NCBI RefSeq assembly: GCF_006874465.1
Contig: NZ_VIRL01000006.1
Location: forward strand, 264,139 to 328,138
Direction of reading: 5' to 3'
DNA from: Microbispora bryophytorum
GTDB lineage: Bacteria; Actinomycetota; Actinomycetes; Streptosporangiales; Streptosporangiaceae
DNA length: 64,000 nt
The translations under genes were made by a program, and so were the position numbers. Below, one piece after another: positions 17,794 through 24,911 of the stretch. Each line of letters opens with the position of its first letter. Position 1 is the stretch's first letter. Under the pieces are notes generated by a model. It did no database searches, had not been told where the DNA came from, and worked only from the letters and a program-made list of their open reading frames with translations.

Positions 17794-18714
17794 GTGGAAA
17801 TCCCCGAAGGACTGCTCGGCCCCCTGCTCCTGTCGAGGAGCGCAATCGACAGATCGGCGGCCCTGCGCGGCGACGAGGAATGGCTGCGGAAGGCGTGGGA
17901 GGCGGAGAAGACGAGAGTCTTCCTCATCCACGACGGCCGCACGCTGGTGCGCCGCTTCACCGACGGCGCGGCCCTGGTGCTCACGTCGCCGGCCGAGGCG
18001 CCGGAGGGCACGCGTTACCTGCTGGGCGTGGACGAGGATGGCGTGCCCTACTTCGCGGTCAACGCCCCGCTGCCCGAGCCCCTCCAGGGCGCCGGGGACG
18101 CGGTGGGCCTGCGGGAGGCCGCGGTGCTGCTGGACGACCGCGACGCCGGGCTCCTCGTCTACGCGGTGGCCCTGGAGGCGTGGCACGCGAGTCACGCGTA
18201 CTGCCCGAGGTGCGGCGGCCCCACGGATGTCACCGCGTCGGGTCACACGCGGGTGTGCCCCCGCGACGGCAGTCAGCACTTCCCGCGGGTCGACCCCGCG
18301 GTGATCATGCTGGTGCACGACGACGAGGGCCGGATCCTGCTCGCGCGCGGCCCGGAGTGGCCGCCGGGCCGTATGTCGGTGCTCGCCGGGTTCGTCGAGC
18401 CGGGGGAGTCGCTGGAGCACGCGGTGGTCCGCGAGGTCCTGGAGGAGGTGGGCGTCGCCGTCGCCACGCCGCGGTATCTCGGCAGCCAGCCGTGGCCGTT
18501 CCCGCGCAGCCTGATGCTCGGCTTCTTCGCCCGCGCCGTCACCACCGACCTGCGTCCCGACCTGGAGGAGATCGCCGAGGCGCGCTGGCTGTCCCGGGAG
18601 GAGCTGGAGGCCCAGGTGCGCTCGGGCGACCTGGTGCTGCCCGGCCAGGTCTCGATCGCCCGGCGGCTGATCGAGACCTGGTACGGAGCGCCGATCCCCG
18701 ACACCGGCTGGTGA
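17794..18714 (+). CDS. nudC: NAD(+) diphosphatase (NudC-type Nudix hydrolase)
   Basis: 306 residues. The enzyme splits NAD(H) into NMN(H) and AMP, and NudC enzymes can also remove NAD caps from RNA. An N-terminal NUDIX-like half is followed by a zinc ribbon (CPRCGG near residue 137 with a later C-P-R-D). The Nudix box GFVEPGESLEHAVVREVLEE starts near residue 200, and the NudC hallmark SQPWPFPRS near 231 distinguishes it from other Nudix enzymes. The GTG at 17794 follows GGAAGG by 8 bases; the open frame extends much further upstream but lies antisense to the ATP-grasp gene. Its stop is 1 base from that of the convergent mycoredoxin gene. The nudC-mrx1-uvrD2 order is also found in mycobacteria. 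Confidence 0.93.
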   Translation: MEIPEGLLGPLLLSRSAIDRSAALRGDEEWLRKAWEAEKTRVFLIHDGRTLVRRFTDGAALVLTSPAEAPEGTRYLLGVDEDGVPYFAVNAPLPEPLQGAGDAVGLREAAVLLDDRDAGLLVYAVALEAWHASHAYCPRCGGPTDVTASGHTRVCPRDGSQHFPRVDPAVIMLVHDDEGRILLARGPEWPPGRMSVLAGFVEPGESLEHAVVREVLEEVGVAVATPRYLGSQPWPFPRSLMLGFFARAVTTDLRPDLEEIAEARWLSREELEAQVRSGDLVLPGQVSIARRLIETWYGAPIPDTGW

Positions 18715-18715
18715 A

Positions 18716-18955
18716 TCAGCAGGCGCCTTCGAGGTGCCGCCTCACCTCGGCGACCGAGGGGTTGGTCATGGTGTGGCAGTCGGCGACCACGGTGGGGACT
18801 ACCTGGTTGCCGTTGTTCACGCTCGCGACGAAATCCGCGGCGTCCGGGTGGCGCTCGATGTCGACCTCGCTGAAGACGATGCCCTCCCGGGTGAGCTGGC
18901 TCTTCAGCCGCTTGCAGGGGCCGCACCAACTCGTGGTGTAAACCGTCAGCGCCAT
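18716..18955 (-). CDS. mrx1: Mycoredoxin-like glutaredoxin
   Basis: 79 residues, a full-length small glutaredoxin fold. The redox site is SWCGPC at residues 9-14, and the thiol-binding segment is NQVVPTVV with a cis-Pro near residue 55. The sequence TTSWCGxCxRLK and the NGGN/NNGN-VPTV region match actinobacterial mycoredoxin-1, which reduces mycothiol mixed disulfides in the cytosol. Mycobacterial Mrx1 has CGYC where this protein has the thioredoxin-like CGPC. Convergent with nudC. The ATG at 18955 is preceded by AAGGGA. Confidence 0.85.
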   Translation of the reverse strand: MALTVYTTSWCGPCKRLKSQLTREGIVFSEVDIERHPDAADFVASVNNGNQVVPTVVADCHTMTNPSVAEVRRHLEGAC

Positions 18956-19031
18956 CTGTCGTCCCTTCCGTGCGCATCACTGTTGCCGAGAGCAGTCATG
19001 GCAACATCGCGAACGCCCCGCGTGTTCCCGG

Positions 19032-20051
19032 CTATTCGGCGACGCGCCCCAGCCGGGCGGTGATCCAGGCCTGGACGGTCTCGGTGACCCCCGGCTCCCG
19101 GTACAGCGAGGAGCTGTGCTGGGTGCCGGCCATCGTCCTGACGGTCATCCGGACCCCGACGCTCGCCAGCGACTCCGCGAGCATCTCGCTCTGGTACGGC
19201 GGGACGAACTCCTCGGAGGAGTGGAGGGCGAGCATCGGCGGGTCGCCGGCCGAGGCGTGGAACGGCACCTCCATGCTCGACCAGATGCGCGGGCACTTGG
19301 CGGGCGTGCAGCCGCCGGCCAGCTTGATGGCCGCCTTGCGCAGTTTCTGCTGTTCCTTGCTGCCGAACGCGCTGCCGTCGGCGAACGCCGACAGCGGCGA
19401 GACGGGCGGGGAGATCCCGACGACGCCGCGCAGCCCCGGCCGGCCGTCGCCGTAGGCGCCGACGGCGGCGGCGAGATGGCCGCCGGCGGAGAACCCGACC
19501 AGGACGTAGCGGTTGGGGTCGGTGTGGAAGAACGCCGCGTGCCTGCGCAGGGCGCTGACGGCGGACAGCACGTCGGTGCGCTGCGCCGGCCAGGCCGCAT
19601 CGCCCGTCAGCCGGTAGTCGAGGTTCACGACGGTGTAGCCGAGCTGGAAGTAGCCGCGGCTGATCGACGTCATGTCCTTCTTGTCGCCCGCCGACCACCA
19701 GCCGCCGTGGATGACGAAGACGGCCGGGCGCCGCGGTCCGGCGGTGTGCCACCACACGTCCATGGTCTGGCGCGCGTGCGAGCCGTACGCGTAGGTGCGG
19801 ATCAGCGCGTCGGACGGCGTGAGGGACGGCGAGGGCGAGGCCGGAGATGACGGCGGGGGCGACGTCCTCGCGGAGGCCGGGGACGAGGCCGAGGGCGCGG
19901 CCGAGGGGGCCGCGGACGGCGCCGGAGAAGCGGAGGGGCGGTGGACGGGGGCGCCCGCCGAGACGGCCGCCTGGGCGTCCGGCGGGGCGATCATGAGGGC
20001 GGTGAGGGCGGCGGCGCCCATGCCTAAAGCAGTTCGGACCGCGGTGGCCAC
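19032..20051 (-). CDS. Secreted alpha/beta-hydrolase (esterase/lipase-like)
   Basis: 339 residues. The GTG at 20051 follows GGGGAGGA. An N-terminal signal peptide (hydrophobic ALGMGAAALTALMIA, cleavage near AQAA) is followed by a ~45-residue Ala/Ser/Pro-rich linker typical of exported actinomycete proteins. The catalytic domain has the oxyanion motif VIHGGWWSAGDK near residue 115, the nucleophile elbow GFSAGG near 180, and a candidate catalytic His in GTQHSS near 305. This places it among BD-FAE/carboxylesterase-like hydrolases; the substrate is unknown. Transcribed divergently from uvrD2 with 75 bases between the starts. Confidence 0.82.
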   Translation of the reverse strand: MATAVRTALGMGAAALTALMIAPPDAQAAVSAGAPVHRPSASPAPSAAPSAAPSASSPASARTSPPPSSPASPSPSLTPSDALIRTYAYGSHARQTMDVWWHTAGPRRPAVFVIHGGWWSAGDKKDMTSISRGYFQLGYTVVNLDYRLTGDAAWPAQRTDVLSAVSALRRHAAFFHTDPNRYVLVGFSAGGHLAAAVGAYGDGRPGLRGVVGISPPVSPLSAFADGSAFGSKEQQKLRKAAIKLAGGCTPAKCPRIWSSMEVPFHASAGDPPMLALHSSEEFVPPYQSEMLAESLASVGVRMTVRTMAGTQHSSSLYREPGVTETVQAWITARLGRVAE

Positions 20052-20126
20052 GGCGTGTTCCTCCCCGATGTCGCGTCGTGCGCCGACCGGTCGCCGGGAC
20101 ACGCCCGGTCGGCTGCTGGAAGGATG

Positions 20127-22223
20127 ATGCCAGTAACAACGTCCGCAACGCATGTTGGGAGCCGTTCCTTGGACGTCCTCGACGGTCTGGATCCCGAGCA
20201 GCGCGAGGTCGCCCAGGCGGTGCGCGGACCGGTGTGCGTGCTCGCCGGGGCGGGGACCGGCAAGACCCGCGCCATCACGCACCGCATCGCGTACGCCGTG
20301 CAGACCGGGGTGGTCGAGCCGCAGGGTGTGCTCGCCGTGACCTTCACGACCCGCGCGGCGGCCGAGCTGAAGCAGCGGCTGCGCGGTCTCGGGGCGCCCG
20401 GCGTGCAGGCCCGCACGTTCCACGCGGCGGCCCTGCGCCAGCTCAGCTACTTCTGGCCGCGAGTGATCGGCGGCGACCCGCCGCAGGTGGTCGAGTCGAA
20501 GCTGCCGCTGCTCGTGGAGGCGGCCAGGCGCCTGCGCAGGAACCCCGACCGCGGTGAGCTGCGCGACGTCGCGAGCGAGATCGAATGGGCGAAGGTCACC
20601 CAGATCGGCCCGGAGGACTACCCCGCCGCGGCGGTCAAGGCCCGCCGCCCCCCGCCGATCGCGCCCGAGGAGGTGGCGCGGCTGTACGAGGGGTACGAGA
20701 GCCTGCGCCGCCAGCGCAACCTGATCGACTTCGAGACGATCCTGGAGCTCACGGCGGCCGTGATGACCGAGCACCAGGAGGTCGCGGGGCAGATCCGCCA
20801 GCAGTACCGCTACTTCGTGGTCGACGAGTTCCAGGACGTCAACCCGCTGCAGAAGCTGCTGCTCGACACCTGGCTGGGCGGGCGCGACGACGTGTGCGTG
20901 GTGGGCGACCCCAACCAGACCATCTACTCGTTCACCGGCGCGACGCCCCACTACCTGACCAACTTCGCCGTCGAGCATCCCTCGGCGGCCGTGATCCGGC
21001 TGGTGCGCGACTACCGCTCGACCCCGCAGGTGGTCACGCTGGCCAACCGCGTCATGGCGCGCTCGCCCCACCGGCTGGAACTGACCGCCCAGCGACCCGA
21101 CGGACCCGAGCCGGTCTTCACCGAGTACGACGACGAGCAGGCCGAGGCGCTCGGCGTCGCGCTCACGGTCAAGAAGCTCATGGCGGACGGCGTGCCCACC
21201 CGCGAGATCGCGGTGCTGTTCCGCATCAACGCCCAGTCGGAGGCGTACGAGCAGGCGTTCACCGACGCCGGCGTGCCCTACCTGCTGCGCGGGGCGGAGC
21301 GGTTCTTCGAGCGCCCCGAGGTGCGCCAGGCCGTGGTGCTGCTGCGCGGCGCGGCCCGGTCGTCGGCCGACGAGCCGCTCGCGCCCGCCGTGCACGCGAT
21401 CCTCTCGGGCATCGGGCTGACCGCGGAGCCGCCCGGAGGCGGCAAGGCCAGGGAGAAGTGGGAGTCGCTCAAGGCGCTCGCCGATCTGGCCGAGGACATG
21501 GCGACCGAGGGCGCCGACCTGCCGAGGTTCGTCGGCGAGCTGGAGCGCAGGGCGATGGAGCAGCACGCGCCGCCGGTCGAGGGCGTGACGCTCGCCTCCC
21601 TGCACGCCGCCAAGGGCCTGGAATGGGACGCCGTCTTCCTCGTCGGCCTCACCGACGGCATGGTCCCGATCGTCTACGCGGAGACGCCGGACCAGGTCGA
21701 GGAGGAGCGGCGGCTGCTGTACGTCGGGATCACCCGGGCCCGCGAGCACCTGCACATGTCGTGGGCGCTCGCCCGCTCGCCGGGAGGCCGCCGCGCCCGC
21801 AGGCCGTCGCGCTTCCTCGACGGGCTGTCTCCGCGTACGGCGAGCGCGGCCCGGGCCGAGCGGCCGGGAGGCGTGGGAGGGCGGGCGAAGCGGTCGGCGG
21901 TGCCGCTGCACTGCCGGATCTGCGGCAAGACGCTCTCGGCCGCGGCCGAGCAGAAGCTGGGCCGCTGCGCGACCTGCCCGGCGGACTACGACGAGGCCCT
22001 GCTCGAACGGCTCAAGGCGTGGCGGACGACGGCGGCGAAGGAGGCCAAGGTGCCGGCGTACGTCGTCTTCACGGACGTCACCCTCCAGGCCATCGCCGAG
22101 CGGGTGCCCACCTCCGAGGAGGCCCTGCTCGCGATCGCGGGAATCGGACGCGTCAAACTTGAGCGGTACGGCGACGTGGTCATCGAGCTCTGCCGCGGCG
22201 CCGATAGTGTTACCGACGAGTAA
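20127..22223 (+). CDS. uvrD2: ATP-dependent DNA helicase UvrD2 (with HRDC domain)
   Basis: About 698 residues of SF1A helicase. Walker A GAGTGKTR (~40), DEFQDV (~233), GDPNQTIYSFTGA (~255), LHAAKGLEWDAV (~490), and VGITRAREHL (~535). After the motor come a four-cysteine zinc-like motif (CRICGK...CATC, ~595-620) and a C-terminal HRDC domain ending IAGIGRVKLERYG (~675). This combination defines actinobacterial UvrD2, a 3'-5' helicase that is essential in mycobacteria. Start choice is uncertain: ATG 20127 (or 20124) is close to GGAAGG, while TTG 20168 with GGGAG upstream is also plausible. tesB follows 24 bases after the stop. Confidence 0.92.
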   Translation: MPVTTSATHVGSRSLDVLDGLDPEQREVAQAVRGPVCVLAGAGTGKTRAITHRIAYAVQTGVVEPQGVLAVTFTTRAAAELKQRLRGLGAPGVQARTFHAAALRQLSYFWPRVIGGDPPQVVESKLPLLVEAARRLRRNPDRGELRDVASEIEWAKVTQIGPEDYPAAAVKARRPPPIAPEEVARLYEGYESLRRQRNLIDFETILELTAAVMTEHQEVAGQIRQQYRYFVVDEFQDVNPLQKLLLDTWLGGRDDVCVVGDPNQTIYSFTGATPHYLTNFAVEHPSAAVIRLVRDYRSTPQVVTLANRVMARSPHRLELTAQRPDGPEPVFTEYDDEQAEALGVALTVKKLMADGVPTREIAVLFRINAQSEAYEQAFTDAGVPYLLRGAERFFERPEVRQAVVLLRGAARSSADEPLAPAVHAILSGIGLTAEPPGGGKAREKWESLKALADLAEDMATEGADLPRFVGELERRAMEQHAPPVEGVTLASLHAAKGLEWDAVFLVGLTDGMVPIVYAETPDQVEEERRLLYVGITRAREHLHMSWALARSPGGRRARRPSRFLDGLSPRTASAARAERPGGVGGRAKRSAVPLHCRICGKTLSAAAEQKLGRCATCPADYDEALLERLKAWRTTAAKEAKVPAYVVFTDVTLQAIAERVPTSEEALLAIAGIGRVKLERYGDVVIELCRGADSVTDE

Positions 22224-22247
22224 TATCCGCGTGCGCTGGAGGCCCCC

Positions 22248-23144
22248 GTGAACTCGGCCCTGAAGGAGCTGCTGGACCTGCTCGACCTCGAACCGATCGA
22301 GCTCGACATCTTCCGGGGGCGCAGCCCGGAGGAGCGCTTCCAGCGGGTCTTCGGCGGCCAGGTGGCGGCGCAGGCGCTCGTGGCGGCCGGCCGTACGGTG
22401 CCGTCCGACCGCATGGTCCACTCGCTGCACGCCTACTTCATCCGGCCGGGGGACCCGGCCGTCCCGATCGTCTACAACGTCGATCGGGTGCGCGACGGGC
22501 GGTCGTTCACCACCCGGCGCATCACGGCCATCCAGCACGGCAAGGCGATCTTCTCGATGTCGGCGTCGTTCCACGTCCAGGAGCCGGGGGTGAGCCACCA
22601 GGCCGCGCGCATGCCGCGGGTGCCGGACCCCGAGACCCTGCCGACCTTCCAGGAGCGGATGTTCGACGTCGTGGGCGAGGAGCCGGGCTGGCGCGAGCTG
22701 CTGGCCAAGCCGCGCCCGGTGGACGCGCGATATGTGAACGCGCTGACGTGGGAGGCCGCCCACGACCCCGCCCTGGTCACCCCCGAGAACAACGTCTGGT
22801 TCCGGTACGACGCCGACCTGCCCGACGACCCGCTGCTGCACGTCGTGCTCGCGGCCTACGCCAGCGACTTCACGCTGGTGGACACCGTGCTGCTGGCCCA
22901 CGGGCTCGCCTGGGGGTCCTCGGCGGTGTCCGGCGCGTCACTGGACCACGCGATGTGGTTCCACCGGCCCTTCCGGGCCGACGAATGGCTGCTGTACGCC
23001 CAGGAGTCGCCCTGGTCGGGGGAGGCGCGCGGGCTCGCCCGCGGGCAGATGTTCACCGCCGCCGGCGAACTCGTCGTTTCCGTGGTCCAGGAGTGCCTCA
23101 TCCGGGTGTCGCCCGCGTTGCATCCCGATGTCACGAAGTCGTGA
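22248..23144 (+). CDS. tesB: Acyl-CoA thioesterase II (TesB family)
   Basis: 298 residues with a double hot-dog fold. Residues 1-110 include RVFGGQVAAQALVAA and the half-motif YNVDRVRDGRSFTTR. The C-terminal half includes SLDHAMWFHRPFRADEWLLY (~235-255), in which Asp forms part of the catalytic triad, and the family-typical segment GEARGLARGQMF. TesB hydrolyses acyl-CoAs to free acid and CoA in the cytosol. It is probably co-transcribed with uvrD2 (24-base gap). The whiB7 promoter begins just after its stop codon. Confidence 0.92.
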   Translation: MNSALKELLDLLDLEPIELDIFRGRSPEERFQRVFGGQVAAQALVAAGRTVPSDRMVHSLHAYFIRPGDPAVPIVYNVDRVRDGRSFTTRRITAIQHGKAIFSMSASFHVQEPGVSHQAARMPRVPDPETLPTFQERMFDVVGEEPGWRELLAKPRPVDARYVNALTWEAAHDPALVTPENNVWFRYDADLPDDPLLHVVLAAYASDFTLVDTVLLAHGLAWGSSAVSGASLDHAMWFHRPFRADEWLLYAQESPWSGEARGLARGQMFTAAGELVVSVVQECLIRVSPALHPDVTKS

Positions 23145-23156
23145 AAATCGCAGGTA

Positions 23157-23194
23157 GAAAATAGGTTGCCCGCCCTGCTGCGGCGGTTTAGGGT
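23157..23194 (+). promoter_or_regulatory. whiB7 promoter with WhiB7-type AT-rich upstream element
   Basis: TTGCCC (23166-23171) and TAGGGT (23189-23194) are separated by exactly 17 bases. The AT-rich run GAAAATA lies directly upstream of the -35. WhiB7-dependent promoters are known to need such a short AT-rich element next to the -35, read by the protein's AT-hook while it binds the sigma-A subunit. The expected start is near 23201, giving a leader of about 470 bases. Confidence 0.75.
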
Positions 23195-23256
23195 CTTGGA
23201 CAAGTCAGCCGGACGCTCGGGTCCGGCGCGAGCGAATTGAGATGGAGGTGAGTCCA

Positions 23257-23550
23257 GTGAGGAACATGACGACGTCCCGCACGCTGTGGCTCGCCTCCGC
23301 ATGCCCGGCCGCCACTGTCACGCCGACGCGCAAACTGCGGCGTGACGAGGCCGCTCCTGCCCAGGCTCTGGTCACCGGAGTCGCGGGCTCGGCCGCCTTC
23401 GGCGTGCTCGCCCGTACGGCCCGCCACGGCAACCCCGCTCACCGCCCGGTTTATGTGAACCGGCCGATGAGTGATGAGCAGATCCGCACCGCCGCTCGCG
23501 GCGGTGCGCAGGGTCCGCACCACGCCTGGAGAGAACCAGTCATACCCTGA
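23257..23550 (+). CDS. Upstream ORF in the whiB7 attenuation leader
   Basis: A 97-codon reading frame. The GTG at 23257 has a near-perfect ribosome site, GGAGGTGA, 5 bases upstream; an ATG at 23242 in the same frame lacks one. The product (beginning MRNMTTSRTLWLASA) is basic and Ala/Arg-rich, with no family recognised. Its importance is probably the act of translation. The stop lies 16 bases before the intrinsic terminator, and its last third covers a segment able to pair with the terminator stem. In mycobacteria and Streptomyces, stalling in a whiB7 leader ORF relieves termination. A role for the peptide itself cannot be excluded. Confidence 0.65.
   Translation: MRNMTTSRTLWLASACPAATVTPTRKLRRDEAAPAQALVTGVAGSAAFGVLARTARHGNPAHRPVYVNRPMSDEQIRTAARGGAQGPHHAWREPVIP
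23481..23507 (+). promoter_or_regulatory. Candidate antiterminator segment and hairpin in the whiB7 leader
   Basis: GATCCGC (23481-23487) is identical to part of the terminator's descending arm, so it can pair with GCGGATC (23571-23577) in the ascending arm and prevent the terminator forming. It overlaps the base of a perfect 10-bp hairpin (23486-23495 with 23498-23507). The arrangement offers mutually exclusive RNA folds; no folding calculation was made. Confidence 0.45.
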
Positions 23551-23566
23551 CCGGTCTCCACCTCCA

Positions 23567-23607
23567 GGCCGCGGATCCACACCAGGATCCGCGGCCTTCT
23601 TGTTTGT
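23567..23607 (+). terminator. Intrinsic terminator (attenuator) upstream of whiB7
   Basis: A perfect 12-bp stem: GGCCGCGGATCC (23567-23578), a 6-base loop, GGATCCGCGGCC (23585-23596), then TTCTTGTTTGT. It lies between the upstream ORF and whiB7, in the sense direction, so it would stop leader transcripts before the gene. This is the expected position of the whiB7 attenuator. Confidence 0.85.
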
Positions 23608-23671
23608 CGGCCACGAATCCACACCCCGCAACGAGGACACCCAGACCAATCCATTCGAAGAGGTGACGCAG

Positions 23672-23935
23672 ATGGCGGCCCCGGTCATGGACCTGATCGA
23701 AGCCGAGATCCCCTGCCGTACCGAGCCCGACCTGTGGTTCGCCGAGTCCCCCGAGGACGTGGAGTTCGCCAAGGCGCTCTGCGGCGGCTGCCCGATCCAG
23801 AAGGCCTGCCTGGCCCGCGCGCTGGAGCGCGAGGAGCCGTGGGGCGTCTGGGGCGGGGAGCTCATCCTGCGGGGGGTCGTCGTGCCCCGCAAGCGCCCCC
23901 GCGGGCGCCCGCGCAAGTCCCCCGTCGCTGCCTGA
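23672..23935 (+). CDS. whiB7: WhiB7 antibiotic-resistance transcriptional regulator
   Basis: 87 residues. The four cysteines that hold a [4Fe-4S] cluster are in IPCRT (~12) and then LCGGCPIQKAC (C-x2-C-x5-C, ~36-44). EPWGVWGGE is the WhiB beta-turn that contacts sigma-A. The C-terminus, RKRPRGRPRK, is an AT-hook found only in the WhiB7 subclass. WhiB7 activates intrinsic resistance genes (efflux, ribosome protection, drug modification) and its own promoter after translation inhibition. The ATG at 23672 follows GAAGAGG; a longer in-frame reading from 23471 crosses the terminator and was rejected. Upstream control elements are listed separately. Confidence 0.95.
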   Translation: MAAPVMDLIEAEIPCRTEPDLWFAESPEDVEFAKALCGGCPIQKACLARALEREEPWGVWGGELILRGVVVPRKRPRGRPRKSPVAA

Positions 23936-23972
23936 CCAGCAACCACAGCAATTCCGGAAGGAACCGATCCAG

Positions 23973-24155
23973 ATGAGCATCTCCCCGATCACCGCCCTGT
24001 ATCTGCATCAAGAACTGGCGCATGAGCGAATACGAACCCTCCACCGAGAGGCGGCTGAGGAGCGGCTGGCCGGCCGGATCAGGAGCGTGCAGAGGGCACG
24101 CCGGCAGGCCGAGCGCGCGTCCCGGCGGCTGTCTTCCGCGCTGGCGCGAATGTGA
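23973..24155 (+). CDS. Small basic helical protein downstream of whiB7
   Basis: 60 residues, beginning MSISPITALYLHQELAHERI. The ATG at 23973 has GGAAGGA about 10 bases upstream. The whole chain is predicted helical and rich in Arg, Ala and Glu, with heptad-like spacing (REAAEERLAGRIRSVQRARR), suggesting a short coiled coil or nucleic-acid-binding helix. It lies 37 bases after whiB7 and ends just before a strong terminator, so it is probably co-transcribed with whiB7 and shares its drug-inducible control. No family was recognised. Confidence 0.6.
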   Translation: MSISPITALYLHQELAHERIRTLHREAAEERLAGRIRSVQRARRQAERASRRLSSALARM

Positions 24156-24193
24156 CGCGAGCCTGACGCGCCACCAATGGTGTGATCCGATGA

Positions 24194-24229
24194 CGAAGGC
24201 CCGGGCCCGGTGAACGGCCCGGGCCTTCG
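24194..24229 (+). terminator. Intrinsic terminator after the whiB7 transcript
   Basis: A perfect 14-bp stem (CGAAGGCCCGGGCC at 24194-24207 with its complement at 24216-24229) and an 8-base loop, followed by a weakly T-containing stretch. It lies 38 bases after the small ORF. Confidence 0.75.
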
Positions 24230-24232
24230 GCC

Positions 24233-24298
24233 GTTCTCGTGTGGGCGTTCTCGTGAAGGCCGTTCTCGTGTGGCCGGTCTCGTATGGCTGTGCTCGTA
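24233..24298 (+). repeat. Five imperfect GTTCTCGTG repeats with 14-15 base period
   Basis: GTTCTCGTG occurs at 24233, 24247 and 24262, with diverged copies GGTCTCGTA at 24276 and GTGCTCGTA at 24290. The spacing is 14, 15, 14 and 14 bases. The array starts right after a terminator and ends about 120 bases before the next gene. Function unknown. Confidence 0.55.
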
Positions 24299-24436
24299 AA
24301 AAGGAGATCACCGAACGCACAGAAGATCGCCTGTCGCGGGAGCCGGAGAGGATCACGGGGTATGAGCCGGGCGCCGCCGGGGTTTGCGGGCCACGGGCGG
24401 CGCTGAAGCGATGCGCGAGCGGTGGGTGGGACTTGG

Positions 24437-24871
24437 ATGGGCGACCGGGCGTCAGGCGCGCTTGATCTCGTGGCGGCTGTGCGACGGCTCGCCGTCGCCG
24501 CGCTCGTCATCGGACTGTGGGGTTCGGTCGTGCCGGGGGCCGAGGCCGCGGCGATTCCCGGGGCGTTCCGGGTGGCCCGCCATGGCAGCGGTCACGGCAA
24601 CGGGCACGGCGGTGGAGCGACCCAGGTCACCGGGGGCACCAACACCTCGAACTCGCCCACGATCAAAAGCCCGCCGAAGCAGATATCGGCGGGCCGGCGC
24701 AACGTGAACGCCCCCGCGGCCAACAGCGCCGTCACGTTCGTGGGCGTCCAGCAGGTGTCGAGCGTCAGCGTCTTCACCAACACCCTCAACGGCAACTGCA
24801 AGAGAGGGATCAACCGCTGCGTCATCAACCAGAATCTCCGGACGGTCGAGAGCAGGGGCGGCGGCCGGTAG
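24437..24871 (+). CDS. Hypothetical exported protein, Gly/Asn/Ser-rich
   Basis: 144 residues from ATG 24437 (a GTG at 24422 is the alternative). A signal peptide is visible: charged start, then LAVAALVIGLWGSVV and cleavage near AEAAA. The mature part begins with a His/Gly-rich patch (HGSGHGNGHGGG), then a Thr/Asn/Ser-rich region, and ends with a small Cys pair in NCKRGINRC that could form a disulfide loop. No known domain; it is not a chaplin, because the chaplin motif is absent. It converges with the ABC1 kinase gene 40 bases away. Confidence 0.6.
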   Translation: MGDRASGALDLVAAVRRLAVAALVIGLWGSVVPGAEAAAIPGAFRVARHGSGHGNGHGGGATQVTGGTNTSNSPTIKSPPKQISAGRRNVNAPAANSAVTFVGVQQVSSVSVFTNTLNGNCKRGINRCVINQNLRTVESRGGGR

Positions 24872-24911
24872 CCCGCGCCGATAGTCCGCCGGCAGTTCGC
24901 GGCGGGCCGGC

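Noticed and set aside
19032..22901. 1289-residue open frame on the minus strand opposite uvrD2 and tesB
   Set aside because: Only its 3' part (19032-20051) is a gene; the rest is a GC-rich shadow of uvrD2 and tesB with no domain, start signal or normal composition.
23560..23600. Inverted repeat first considered as a mobile-element end or attachment site
   Set aside because: The perfect stem is followed by a T-rich run and lies in the whiB7 leader, so a terminator explains it; no transposase or target duplication is present.
23471..23671. N-terminal extension of WhiB7 from an upstream ATG
   Set aside because: It would translate through the intrinsic terminator, lacks family similarity, and a good ribosome site precedes ATG 23672.
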